A DNA stretch of 64,000 bases from Shewanella sp. UCD-KL21 (GTDB taxonomy: Bacteria; Pseudomonadota; Gammaproteobacteria; Enterobacterales; Shewanellaceae), in the NCBI RefSeq assembly GCF_001957135.1, contig NZ_MPHK01000021.1, forward strand, positions 1 to 64,000. The letters run 5' to 3'. Shown here piece after piece: positions 37,119 through 45,767 of the stretch; positions within the stretch are counted from its first letter, which is position 1; each line of letters starts with the position of its first letter. The position numbers and the translations under genes were made by a program. A model generated the notes under the pieces. The model was not told where the DNA came from and did not search any database. It saw only the letters and a list, made by a program, of their open reading frames with translations.

Positions 37119-37261
37119 TAATCATAACTAGGGTCATCATCTGTTGATAAAAGTTGCTAAGGGCTCATTTTATCCAAGTGTTCTATTGAAATAGTCGTTT
37201 GCCCGTTGGCGAGCTTTATGAAACAATCTAGTCATTAATTTGTAGTGAAATTGGAGTCCAT

Positions 37262-37780
37262 GTGATTGATAGCGACGGCTTTCGCGCAAATGTGGGCATT
37301 ATTATCTGTAACAAATATGGTCAAGTAATGTGGGCCAGACGGTTTGGACAACATTCATGGCAATTTCCTCAAGGTGGTGTAGATGATGGTGAAACCCCAG
37401 AACAAGCTATGTACCGAGAATTGTATGAAGAAGTCGGTCTTAAACCTGAAAATGTGCAAATTTTAACGTCAACACGTTCATGGCTGAGATATCGTTTGCC
37501 TAAGAGATTAATTAGGCAAGAAAGTAAACCAGTTTGTATTGGTCAAAAACAAAAGTGGTATTTATTACAACTTAAAGGCAGTGACGACACGATTAATTTG
37601 AATTCCTGTGGTCATCCGGAGTTTGATGATTGGCGTTGGGTGAATTATTGGTATCCAGTCAGACAAGTCGTTTCTTTTAAGCGTGATGTTTACCGTAAAG
37701 TTATGAAGGAGTTTTCCTCTATTACATTGGCATTTCAAGGCCGTGAGCCTAGCCGAAAAAGAGGCCGTTATAGAAATTAG
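37262..37780 (+). CDS. rppH: RNA pyrophosphohydrolase RppH
   Basis: Nudix enzyme that removes pyrophosphate from the 5' triphosphate end of mRNA to start decay. The Nudix box GGVDDGETPEQAMYRELYEE is exact (Gx5Ex7REUxEExGU). The sequence closely tracks E. coli RppH through YWYPVRQVVSFKRDVYR. The start is GTG. ptsP follows 25 bp downstream, the conserved rppH-ptsP arrangement. Confidence 0.96.
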   Translation: MIDSDGFRANVGIIICNKYGQVMWARRFGQHSWQFPQGGVDDGETPEQAMYRELYEEVGLKPENVQILTSTRSWLRYRLPKRLIRQESKPVCIGQKQKWYLLQLKGSDDTINLNSCGHPEFDDWRWVNYWYPVRQVVSFKRDVYRKVMKEFSSITLAFQGREPSRKRGRYRN

Positions 37781-37804
37781 CTGATCAAAAAAGGATGTGA
37801 AGCA

Positions 37805-40039
37805 GTGCTAAATACGCTTAGGGATATTACACAGTCTGTCGCCAGTGCTAATAGCTTAGAGACGGCATTGTCATTATTGGTTTCCCAAACCAAGTTGGCA
37901 ATGCAAACGCACTGCTGTTCTATTTATATTCTTGAACAGCAACAATTGGTGCTCTCTGCCACAGAGGGCCTTGCAACTAATTCCATCAATCGTGTCAAAA
38001 TGCCTTTATCTGAAGGCTTAGTGGGCTTAGCGGCAGAAAAAGAAGAAGCTGTTAACCTTGCCGATGCCAAATCACACCCCAGATTTAAACTATTTCCCGA
38101 AGTTGAAGAAGAAGAGTACCGCGCATTTCTGGCTGTGCCTATTATCTTTCAAAAACAGGTTGTCGGCGTCATTGTGGTGCAGCAACCGCAGCCAAGACAG
38201 TTTAGTGAAAATGAAGAAGCCTTTTTGATGACTTTGGCGGCTCAATTAGCCGTGGTGGTGCGTAATTTAAAAAACAAAGCTGCGATCAGTAATGTTCAAC
38301 AACAAGTGGTCTTTAAAGGTACTTCAGCGTCAAAAGGTATCGCCATTGCTGATGGCTTTGTGCTTGGTGGTGCTATCTCACTTGATCAGCCCGAAGAACA
38401 AGCCACAGACTTAGCAACAGAAGTTCAGCGTCTTAAAGCCGCTATGCAACGCTGTAGCGATATTATCAGCACTTTATCCCAACGCTTTGACCGTGAAAAT
38501 GTAGATGATGTGGCCTCTATTTTTTCTGCTTTACAATTACTGTTAGGTGAAGCCAGTCTTGGCGGCGAGTATCTACGGGAAGTGAATTTAGGTTGGCAAG
38601 CCGAATCTGCCGTTAGCCGAGTGTCTAAACGCTATATTGAGCAGTTTATCGCGATGGAAGACCCGTATTTAAAAGAGCGGGCCAGTGATATCCGTGAATT
38701 AGGTCAAAAAGTTTTACGTCAATTAATCGAACCTGACAAATTAGAACTCGCACCTGATAAACCGGTCATACTAGTAGCGAAAGAGGTTGATGCCACATTA
38801 TTAGCAGAGTTTCCTCGAGGAAAACTTGCAGGAATAGTCACGGAACTTGGTGGGGTGAATGCCCACGCAGCAATATTGGCAAGAGCCTTAGGTGTGCCGG
38901 CGATTGTTGGTGTTGATCAAGTGTTGTCTGCAGATGTTGATAATAAAAAGTTAGTGCTAAATGCCAATAGCGGCCAATTATTAATTTCGCCATCTGATGC
39001 CATTATTCATGAATATCTTTGCTTAATTTCTGAGAGTAAAGCCCAGCAACGACAATTTTCTGCTGAAATATCCTTACCCGCTGAAACCTTAGACGGCCAA
39101 AGAATACAGCTTTATTTGAATGCCGGTTTATTAAGTGGTTTAAGCACCGATATGGCAGAAGGCGCTGATGGTATTGGACTGTACCGTACTGAAATTCCCT
39201 TTATGCTGCATCAACGCTTTCCCAGTGAACTTGAGCAAGTTCAAGTTTATAAACAAGTGCTATCAGCAGCGCGAGACAGGCCTGTGGTAATGCGTACCCT
39301 TGATGTGGGCGGCGATAAACCATTGCCTTATTTTCCTATTACAGAAGATAATCCATTTTTAGGCTGGCGTGGCATCCGCTTATCTTTAGATCACCCAGAA
39401 CTGTTTTTAATGCAATTACGGGCGATGTTAACAGCCAATGCTGACTCTTCACAATTGCAGATATTGCTGCCTATGGTCAGTAATTTAGACGAAATTGATC
39501 GCACATTACTGTATCTAGAGCAGGCATATACAGAGCTAACTGAAGAGCTCGCAAGAGAAATACCCAAACCTAAAATAGGGGTAATGCTTGAAGTACCCTC
39601 TTTGCTGTTCCAATTAGAAGATGTGGCCAAAAGAGTTGATTTTGTTTCTGTGGGTAGCAATGACTTAACCCAATATTTGCTTGCGGTGGACAGAAATAAC
39701 CCCAGTGTCAGTCCATTATTTGACAGTTTTCATCCTGGTGTATTAAGGGCGCTAAAATGGACGATTACTGATTGTAACCGTTTTCAGCTTGATGCCAGTA
39801 TTTGTGGTGAACTTGCTGGCGAGCCCATGGGCGCCTTATTGTTAGTGGCTATGGGCTACGAAAAACTCAGTATGAACCAAGGCAGTATTGCGCGGATAAA
39901 CTATCTACTTAGACGGGTTAATAAAGCTGAACTTGAGCGATTATTAGAGCAGGTATTAAGCTTGTCTAATGGTGAGCAAGTCAGGCAATTATTGAATCAA
40001 TATTTGCAACAGCACAACTTGCTGTCGATTTTAGACTAA
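37805..40039 (+). CDS. ptsP: Phosphoenolpyruvate-protein phosphotransferase PtsP (EI-Ntr)
   Basis: First enzyme of the nitrogen-related phosphotransferase system. A GAF domain occupies residues 1-150, then the EI N-terminal domain with the phospho-histidine segment GGVNAHAAILARALGVPAIVG, and the PEP-binding barrel with GADGIGLYRTEIPFM, RTLDVGGDKPLPY and the C-terminal ICGELAGEP. The length of 744 residues matches E. coli PtsP (748). The start is GTG. It is cotranscribed with rppH in most relatives. Confidence 0.95.
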   Translation: MLNTLRDITQSVASANSLETALSLLVSQTKLAMQTHCCSIYILEQQQLVLSATEGLATNSINRVKMPLSEGLVGLAAEKEEAVNLADAKSHPRFKLFPEVEEEEYRAFLAVPIIFQKQVVGVIVVQQPQPRQFSENEEAFLMTLAAQLAVVVRNLKNKAAISNVQQQVVFKGTSASKGIAIADGFVLGGAISLDQPEEQATDLATEVQRLKAAMQRCSDIISTLSQRFDRENVDDVASIFSALQLLLGEASLGGEYLREVNLGWQAESAVSRVSKRYIEQFIAMEDPYLKERASDIRELGQKVLRQLIEPDKLELAPDKPVILVAKEVDATLLAEFPRGKLAGIVTELGGVNAHAAILARALGVPAIVGVDQVLSADVDNKKLVLNANSGQLLISPSDAIIHEYLCLISESKAQQRQFSAEISLPAETLDGQRIQLYLNAGLLSGLSTDMAEGADGIGLYRTEIPFMLHQRFPSELEQVQVYKQVLSAARDRPVVMRTLDVGGDKPLPYFPITEDNPFLGWRGIRLSLDHPELFLMQLRAMLTANADSSQLQILLPMVSNLDEIDRTLLYLEQAYTELTEELAREIPKPKIGVMLEVPSLLFQLEDVAKRVDFVSVGSNDLTQYLLAVDRNNPSVSPLFDSFHPGVLRALKWTITDCNRFQLDASICGELAGEPMGALLLVAMGYEKLSMNQGSIARINYLLRRVNKAELERLLEQVLSLSNGEQVRQLLNQYLQQHNLLSILD

Positions 40040-40075
40040 TGACAGATCAGCGAAACACTTATTGCAGTAACTTCA

Positions 40076-40131
40076 AATCAGTAATTTAAAATCAGTAATT
40101 TAAAATCAGTAAGTTAAAATCAGTAAGTTAA
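40076..40131 (+). repeat. Four tandem copies of a 14-bp unit
   Basis: Consensus AATCAGTAATTTAA: copies 1 and 2 are identical, copies 3 and 4 have G for T at position 10. It is non-coding, in the ptsP-tauE gap. Confidence 0.85.
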
Positions 40132-40227
40132 ATTAAAAATACAGCAGCAAAGTTAGTTAATTAAACAAGTTGATAAAAGCAACTTGGCTAAGTCAATTTA
40201 CACATTTTTCATTGTTAGGGCAGTACA

Positions 40228-41031
40228 TTGGACAATATATTGTTAGTTTTTTCACTGTGCTTGTTATTAGGCGCTGTGGTTGGATTTCTTGCTGGTTTGT
40301 TAGGCATAGGTGGCGGGCTTATTATTGTACCGGCACTGATTTATTTACTGCCCTGGATAGGTATTGAGTCCAGCCAACTCACCCATGTGGCCATTGCCAC
40401 CTCGTTAGCCTCTATTATTATGACCTCGTTTAGCTCTGCTATTGCCCATCATAGGCGCGGCAATATCCCTTGGGAGCTTTTTAAGCCCATGTTGCCGGGT
40501 ATTGTGGTTGGCGCGTTAGCATCGGCTTTTATCTCAGAACAAATCGCAGCCGATTTGTTGCAGCAGGCTTTCTCGATATTTGTCATTGTGATGGCAATAC
40601 AAATGACATTTCCATTAAAACCCAAAGCCATGGCCAAAGTGCCAAGTTTTCAAGTGATGTTTATTGTTTCAATGCTAATAGCTGTCATTGCCGGCTTAAT
40701 GGGCATTGGCGGCGGAGTACTGCTGGTGCCTTTCTTGTGCTATTGCGGTTTACAAATGCGTCAAGCGGTTGGCTTTGCATCAGTAACAGGCTTTTTAATC
40801 GCGATAGCGGGCACTGCGGGCTATGTTATTGCTGGATTAAATGCCACTGACTTACCCACTTGGACAGTCGGTTATATTTATATTCCCGCATTAGTGGGGA
40901 TCATCATTACCTCTATGCTTATTGCACCTTTAGGGGTAAAGGCCGCCAGTATTTGGCCAACGCCGATACTCAAAAAGATATTCGCAGTTTTGCTGATGGT
41001 AATAGGTTTAAAGCTCGCGCTTTCTGCTTAA
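40228..41031 (+). CDS. TauE/SafE (DUF81) family membrane transporter
   Basis: The 267-residue membrane protein has two repeated halves, each with a glycine-rich loop (GFLAGLLGIGGGLIIVPAL and VIAGLMGIGGGVLLVP), diagnostic of the TauE/SafE sulfite or sulfoacetate exporter family. About eight helices are predicted. The start is TTG after AGGG. The substrate cannot be told. In related Shewanella and in E. coli, lgt would be expected near here, between ptsP and thyA; instead thyA follows 75 bp downstream. Confidence 0.88.
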   Translation: MDNILLVFSLCLLLGAVVGFLAGLLGIGGGLIIVPALIYLLPWIGIESSQLTHVAIATSLASIIMTSFSSAIAHHRRGNIPWELFKPMLPGIVVGALASAFISEQIAADLLQQAFSIFVIVMAIQMTFPLKPKAMAKVPSFQVMFIVSMLIAVIAGLMGIGGGVLLVPFLCYCGLQMRQAVGFASVTGFLIAIAGTAGYVIAGLNATDLPTWTVGYIYIPALVGIIITSMLIAPLGVKAASIWPTPILKKIFAVLLMVIGLKLALSA

Positions 41032-41106
41032 AAAAATTACACTAGCCACGAATTTTGATAATTAATATTCTGCAAATAATAAACGTTTTAATAATAGGAC
41101 AATAAA

Positions 41107-41958
41107 ATGCGTCAGTATTTAGATCTCTGCAACCACATCGTTGAAAACGGCCATTGGATTGAAAATAAACGTACAGGTAAGCGCTGTTTAACCGTGATCA
41201 ATGCAGATTTACAATACGATGTTGCCAATAATCAATTTCCCATTATTACCACTCGTAAAAGCTTCTGGAAGGCTGCAATTGCTGAGCTAATTGGCTACAT
41301 TCGTGGTTACGATAATGCTGCAGATTTTCGCGCTATCGGCACTAAAACCTGGGATATGAACGCCAATGACAACCAAAGTTGGTTAAACAATCCACACCGC
41401 AAAGGTGAGGATGATATGGGCCGAGTATACGGCGTCCAAGGTAGGCGTTGGCAAAAACCTTGTGGTGGAAGCGTTGATCAGCTTGCTAAAATTGTCGATA
41501 ACTTATCTAAAGGGGTTGACGATCGCGGTGAGATTATCACTTTCTATAATCCTGGTGAGTTTGATATGGGCTGCTTAAGACCTTGTATGCATACTCATAC
41601 TTTTTCGCTACTGGGCGATACCCTTTACCTAACAAGCTATCAGCGTTCATGTGATGTGCCTTTGGGGCTTAACTTTAATCAAATTCAGGTGTACACCTTT
41701 TTAGCACTAATGGCGCAGATCACCGGAAATAAGCCGGGTCTGGCTTATCACAAGATCATTAATGCACACATTTATGAAGATCAACTTGAATTGATGAAAA
41801 CTGAGCAACTTGTGCGTGAGCCATTCCCATCGCCACAGTTGAATATTAACCCTGATATAAAAAGTTTACGTGACTTGGAAACTTGGGTCACCATGGATGA
41901 CTTTGAAGTGATTGGTTACCAACATCACGACGCGATTAAGTATCCATTCTCCGTATAA
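41107..41958 (+). CDS. thyA: Thymidylate synthase, Vibrio-type
   Basis: Methylates dUMP to dTMP with methylenetetrahydrofolate. The catalytic cysteine is Cys160 in LRPCMHTHTF, and YQRSCDVPLGLNFN binds phosphate. The 283-residue length and the sequence VENGHWIENKRTGKRCLTV match the Vibrio cholerae type rather than the 264-residue E. coli type, by memory. RBS AGGACAATAAA ATG. The adjacent lgt normally seen with thyA is absent, suggesting replacement at this locus. Confidence 0.95.
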   Translation: MRQYLDLCNHIVENGHWIENKRTGKRCLTVINADLQYDVANNQFPIITTRKSFWKAAIAELIGYIRGYDNAADFRAIGTKTWDMNANDNQSWLNNPHRKGEDDMGRVYGVQGRRWQKPCGGSVDQLAKIVDNLSKGVDDRGEIITFYNPGEFDMGCLRPCMHTHTFSLLGDTLYLTSYQRSCDVPLGLNFNQIQVYTFLALMAQITGNKPGLAYHKIINAHIYEDQLELMKTEQLVREPFPSPQLNINPDIKSLRDLETWVTMDDFEVIGYQHHDAIKYPFSV

Positions 41959-41984
41959 ATCACATTCCAGTCATCATTTCACCC

Positions 41985-42018
41985 AATCGCTTTGGTTTAC
42001 ATCTAAACCAAAGCGATT
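41985..42018 (+). repeat. 15-bp perfect hairpin after thyA
   Basis: AATCGCTTTGGTTTA, loop CATC, TAAACCAAAGCGATT. No T-run follows, so it may be an RNA-stability element or a weak terminator. Confidence 0.75.
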
Positions 42019-42459
42019 GTCTCCTACTGCGCAAAGTATCGACGATTTTTAAATTCGACAATGAAAATACCAGCTAATCTTTAATGATTTTATGGGGACT
42101 GTTTATGCAAAAGTGCCTCATTGCTAAGTTGCTTTTTAAGACTAAAAAGACAATGTTAGTTAATAATGCTTGTGATAAAAATTTTGCAGAGCATTGTAAA
42201 TAAAAGATTAATTAATTTAGCGGATTGTGTTTTTATTCAGCAGTTGATATTTTTTTCAAGAAGCTTGTTGGTAATTGATTAGCTTAAAAAAGCGAAATAT
42301 TGGCAATTTGGGCTCACGTTAATACACTTAAGTGTGATCTTGTTCGTATTATTTTGTTTGATACCTCGGAAATCCCGACATATAAGACCCAAACTAACGA
42401 TTATGATTGTTTGAATAATTCCGCTAGACTCGAATTAATTGTTTTTTGTGGAGAAAATT
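42019..42459. other. thyA-nhaA intergenic region
   Basis: 440 bp without a gene. It probably holds the nhaA promoter and NhaR sites, but I cannot point to a convincing site by eye. The sequence is AT-rich. Confidence 0.5.
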
Positions 42460-43632
42460 ATGGAACGTGCAATTAAGAATTTCTTAAGTCAAGAATCTGC
42501 AGGGGGTATCATTTTGATGATCTCTGTAGTGCTGGCGATGTTAATGGCAAATTCGCCATTAGCGGGTTTATACAGTGGTTTTCTTGATACAGAAGTCCAA
42601 GTACGTATCGGTTCACTTGATATAGATAAGCCATTACTGTTGTGGATTAATGATGGTCTTATGGCGTTATTCTTCCTATTAATTGGTTTAGAAGTTAAAC
42701 GTGAACTGCTAGAAGGTGCGCTTTCAAGCGTTTCAAAAGCATCATTACCTACCTTTGCTGCTATTGGTGGTATGTTGTTCCCAGCGTTATTTTATTTAGC
42801 GTTCAACTACTCAGATCCTGTGACTCAAGTGGGCTGGGCAATTCCAGCTGCGACTGATATTGCCTTTGCACTCGGTATAATGGCGCTACTTGGTAGTCGT
42901 GTTCCGGTGGCATTGAAAGTGTTTTTACTTGCATTAGCCATTATCGATGACTTGGGCGTAATCGTCATTATCGCACTATTTTACAGTGCTGATTTATCGA
43001 TGGTAAGCTTGATTGTTGCAGCTATTTCAATTGTATTAATGGTTGCTCTGAACCGCAAAGGCGTCAGCTCACTGATCCCTTACGGTTTACTTGGTCTGAT
43101 CTTATGGGTTGCAGTGCTTAAGTCTGGCGTACATGCCACATTAGCAGGTGTGATTATTGCGTTCTGTATTCCATTGCGCGCTAAAGACGGCACATCACCT
43201 TCTGAGCATTTAGAGCATAGCCTACACCCTTGGAGCACCTTCTTCATTCTACCCGTATTCGCCTTTGCCAATGCAGGCTTATCACTTGCAGGTATGAGTG
43301 TAACCTCGTTAGTTGAGCCAGTAACCATCGGTATTATATTAGGCCTACTATTAGGTAAGCCAGTAGGTGTATTACTGTTTAGTTATGTTGCGGTAAAACT
43401 AAAATTAGCTGAATTACCACCAGGAATTGGCTGGACTCAAATTATCCCTGTGGCAGTGATGACCGGTATTGGTTTCACTATGTCAGTATTTATCTCGTCG
43501 CTTGCCTTTGATGGTGCACCTGATCAATATGGTGATTTTGCAAGATTAGGTATTTTAACCGGTTCAATGCTAGCTGCATTAGTGGGTTATTTCTGGTTAA
43601 ACAAGGTGCTTCCTAAAGCTGAAGCAAAATAA
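42460..43632 (+). CDS. nhaA: Na+/H+ antiporter NhaA
   Basis: Inner-membrane antiporter exchanging two protons for one sodium, the main salt and alkaline pH antiporter. The start at MERAIKNFL follows GGAG by seven bases, giving 390 residues; the longer frame from 42439 is not supported. ATDIAFALGI and the ion-binding Asp-Asp in LAIIDDLGVIVIIALFY are present. It is followed by a small exported protein gene and nhaR, its likely activator. Confidence 0.95.
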   Translation: MERAIKNFLSQESAGGIILMISVVLAMLMANSPLAGLYSGFLDTEVQVRIGSLDIDKPLLLWINDGLMALFFLLIGLEVKRELLEGALSSVSKASLPTFAAIGGMLFPALFYLAFNYSDPVTQVGWAIPAATDIAFALGIMALLGSRVPVALKVFLLALAIIDDLGVIVIIALFYSADLSMVSLIVAAISIVLMVALNRKGVSSLIPYGLLGLILWVAVLKSGVHATLAGVIIAFCIPLRAKDGTSPSEHLEHSLHPWSTFFILPVFAFANAGLSLAGMSVTSLVEPVTIGIILGLLLGKPVGVLLFSYVAVKLKLAELPPGIGWTQIIPVAVMTGIGFTMSVFISSLAFDGAPDQYGDFARLGILTGSMLAALVGYFWLNKVLPKAEAK

Positions 43633-43646
43633 GCTGGAGCGATTAA

Positions 43647-44033
43647 ATGAAACTTAAACTGTTAATGTTAGCCTTTGCTATGGGGGCTGTTGTTCCTGCC
43701 CAAGCAACGTCATTCAATGTTTGTCAAAAGGATGTTGAATCAAGCGAGTGTAAAAGTTACTTAGATGGCGTGGTTGATGGTGCATTGATGTACCACGACG
43801 AAGCTTCTGCTAGCCGATTAGACGCTGATAGTGGCTATGAGTCTCGAGCGCTTAAATACCGCGCAGGTAAACGCTATCAAGAGGCTAACCGCAGTTTTTG
43901 TGCAGAAAGAGTCCCTGACAAGGCTGATATTGTTTTGGCCATTCAAGAACAAACGGCCAATAAAAACATCAATGACCTAAATGAGTTGTCGATATTAATT
44001 GATAGCTTGTTGAACTGTCAGAGACTAAAATAA
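43647..44033 (+). CDS. Small exported cysteine-containing protein of unknown function
   Basis: 128 residues with a clear signal peptide (MKLKLLMLAFAMGAVVPAQA) and four cysteines in the mature part, at about 26, 35, 84 and 124, suggesting disulfides. The layout (Cys, CKSYLDGVVDGALMY, CAERVPDKADIVLAIQEQ) is faintly like Rap1a/Tai-type immunity folds, but I do not claim it. It starts 15 bp after nhaA and ends 28 bp before nhaR, so it is probably cotranscribed and may have a role in the sodium response. Confidence 0.78.
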   Translation: MKLKLLMLAFAMGAVVPAQATSFNVCQKDVESSECKSYLDGVVDGALMYHDEASASRLDADSGYESRALKYRAGKRYQEANRSFCAERVPDKADIVLAIQEQTANKNINDLNELSILIDSLLNCQRLK

Positions 44034-44061
44034 GTCATCTTTCATTAGCTGGCTTATATGA

Positions 44062-44994
44062 ATGCAACATTTAAATTATAACCATCTATATTATTTTTGG
44101 ATGGTTAGAAAGAAAGGGACGGTAGCCAAGGCTGCCGTCGCTTTATGTTTAGCCCCGCAAACTATCACAGGTCAAATTCGCGCTTTAGAAGAACGCCTCA
44201 ATGGCAGTCTATTTAAACGTGTCGGCCGCAACCTTGAATCCACCGAACTTGGTGAAATCGTATTTCGTTATGCTGATAAGATGTTTAGCCTCAGCTACGA
44301 AATGATCGATTTACTCTCTTATCAAAAAGATGACTCAGTGTTATTTGAAGTGGGTATTGCTGATGCCTTGTCAAAAGCCTTAGCCAGTCGCGTTTTACTG
44401 ACGGTGATCCCAAGCGACGGTTCAATGCATTTGAGCTGTTATGAATCAACCCATGAAAGCCTGATAGCAAGGTTACGTGAACATAAATTAGATATGATTT
44501 TATCTGATTGTGCTGGCGTATCACTTAAATACCCTGAAATCTTATCCAAAAAGTTAGGCGAGTGCGGTATTAGCTTTTTCTCTTCATCAAAGCCCTCTGC
44601 TGACTTTCCTGCCTGTCTTGAGCAAGAGAAATTACTGATCCCAGGCAAGCGTACTTCCCTAGGGCAACAGTTACATCGCTGGTTTGCTGAAAAGAATCTT
44701 AATGTGAGTATTTTAGGTGAGTTTGACGATGCCGCGATGATGAAAGCATTTGGTTTGTTTAAGCGTGGCATATTTGTTGCTCCGTCTATTTATCGTCATG
44801 ATATACTCTCCCAAGGCATGGTATTACTGGGTGAAACCACTGATATTAAAGAAGAGTACCATGTCATGTTTGCAGAGAGGATGATTCAGCACCCTGCGGT
44901 TCAACGCTTGTTAGAAACTGACTTTAATGATTTGTTTGCTGGTGTTGATCCACAAGTTCAAGATGTTGAGCATCGTAGTTTGCAACATCTATAA
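44062..44994 (+). CDS. nhaR: LysR-type activator NhaR
   Basis: Sodium-responsive activator of nhaA in E. coli. The N-terminus LNYNHLYYFWMVRKKGTVAKAAVALCLAPQTITGQI is close to E. coli NhaR through the helix-turn-helix. The length of 310 residues is normal. It lies in the order nhaA-small exported gene-nhaR. Its binding sites were not identified. Confidence 0.9.
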   Translation: MQHLNYNHLYYFWMVRKKGTVAKAAVALCLAPQTITGQIRALEERLNGSLFKRVGRNLESTELGEIVFRYADKMFSLSYEMIDLLSYQKDDSVLFEVGIADALSKALASRVLLTVIPSDGSMHLSCYESTHESLIARLREHKLDMILSDCAGVSLKYPEILSKKLGECGISFFSSSKPSADFPACLEQEKLLIPGKRTSLGQQLHRWFAEKNLNVSILGEFDDAAMMKAFGLFKRGIFVAPSIYRHDILSQGMVLLGETTDIKEEYHVMFAERMIQHPAVQRLLETDFNDLFAGVDPQVQDVEHRSLQHL

Positions 44995-45024
44995 AGTATC
45001 CGAAGAGATGTTAGGAGAAGTACA

Positions 45025-45273
45025 TTGGAATTAATGAATATAGCAAGAGTGCGCTGGGCTTGTCGAAGAGGGATGCTTGAGTTAGATGTTCTTTTTCAAC
45101 CCTTTGTTGAGCAACATTACCAAGCTTTAGCTGATAAAGATAAGCAAACCTTCATTGATTTATTAGCCTGTGAAGACCCTGAGTTATTTGCTTGGTTTAT
45201 GGGCCATGAAGTTTGCCCTGATGCTGCGATGGCTGACATGATAGTTACGGTTCGTGGTCGTCCTCAACCATAA
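45025..45273 (+). CDS. sdhE: FAD assembly factor SdhE
   Basis: Small chaperone that promotes covalent flavinylation of succinate dehydrogenase and fumarate reductase. The RGxxE motif reads RRGMLELD in WACRRGMLELD. The 82 residues match the family. The start is TTG after AGGAG with seven-base spacing; a later ATG at 45034 is less well placed. ygfX follows, the conserved sdhE-ygfX pair. Confidence 0.94.
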   Translation: MELMNIARVRWACRRGMLELDVLFQPFVEQHYQALADKDKQTFIDLLACEDPELFAWFMGHEVCPDAAMADMIVTVRGRPQP

Positions 45274-45324
45274 GCTAGTTTATAGCGACATTAGCTTACT
45301 GCAAAAGATGAAGGTGCTTAACTG

Positions 45325-45756
45325 ATGCATTTCAGCTTAAGCGCTTCATTTAATCAATTTTTATCACATATTGTATTGCTCAGTGTGTGTTTAAGCAGTT
45401 TTATTCTTTGGCCAGATTATCGCCACTGGGCTTATCAACTGGCATTCTATTTTATTCTTATCTCGTGTCTGGCTTTTTTTGTCGCTCACCTGTTGGCGTT
45501 AAGGCATTGGCGTTGCCAATTTAGTTTACTTGATGCAGGTAAAGGTAAGTTATCCCAAGGGCAAGAATTTCAATTATGGCGCAGTTCAATCGTTACTGTA
45601 TTTGCTGCAGTGATGTTTATTGAACTTGACGTTGCAGATGAACTGGGAGTTACAGCTCGGGGAAAAAGGCAGTTATTAATTGTCTGGAGCGACATGCTTG
45701 ACGACAGCAGTTACCGAAACCTGTGTCGTCAATTAATTGCATATGGCAAGCGTTAG
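45325..45756 (+). CDS. ygfX: YgfX-family membrane protein
   Basis: 143-residue protein with two adjacent hydrophobic helices near residues 13-30 and 37-58, then a soluble C-terminal domain ending WSDMLDDSSYRNLCRQLIAY, which fits the YgfX family. The family has been linked to cell division and SdhE partners in E. coli; here it is inferred from pairing with sdhE. It is convergent with nadB, whose stop is 11 bp away. Confidence 0.78.
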   Translation: MHFSLSASFNQFLSHIVLLSVCLSSFILWPDYRHWAYQLAFYFILISCLAFFVAHLLALRHWRCQFSLLDAGKGKLSQGQEFQLWRSSIVTVFAAVMFIELDVADELGVTARGKRQLLIVWSDMLDDSSYRNLCRQLIAYGKR

Positions 45757-45767
45757 TAATCTTAACG

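Larger units (their letters stand above)
36531..37261. other. Long AT-rich intergenic region upstream of mutH and rppH
   Basis: 731 bp without a supportable gene between divergent mutH and rppH. It contains two exact DnaA-box-like sites (36762-36770 and 37110-37118) and one with a single mismatch (37032-37040). No tRNA, riboswitch or ORF of substance is seen. Confidence 0.6.

Noticed and set aside
40076..40131. Possible CRISPR array
   Set aside because: The units are 14 bp, directly adjacent and without spacers, so this is a simple tandem repeat.
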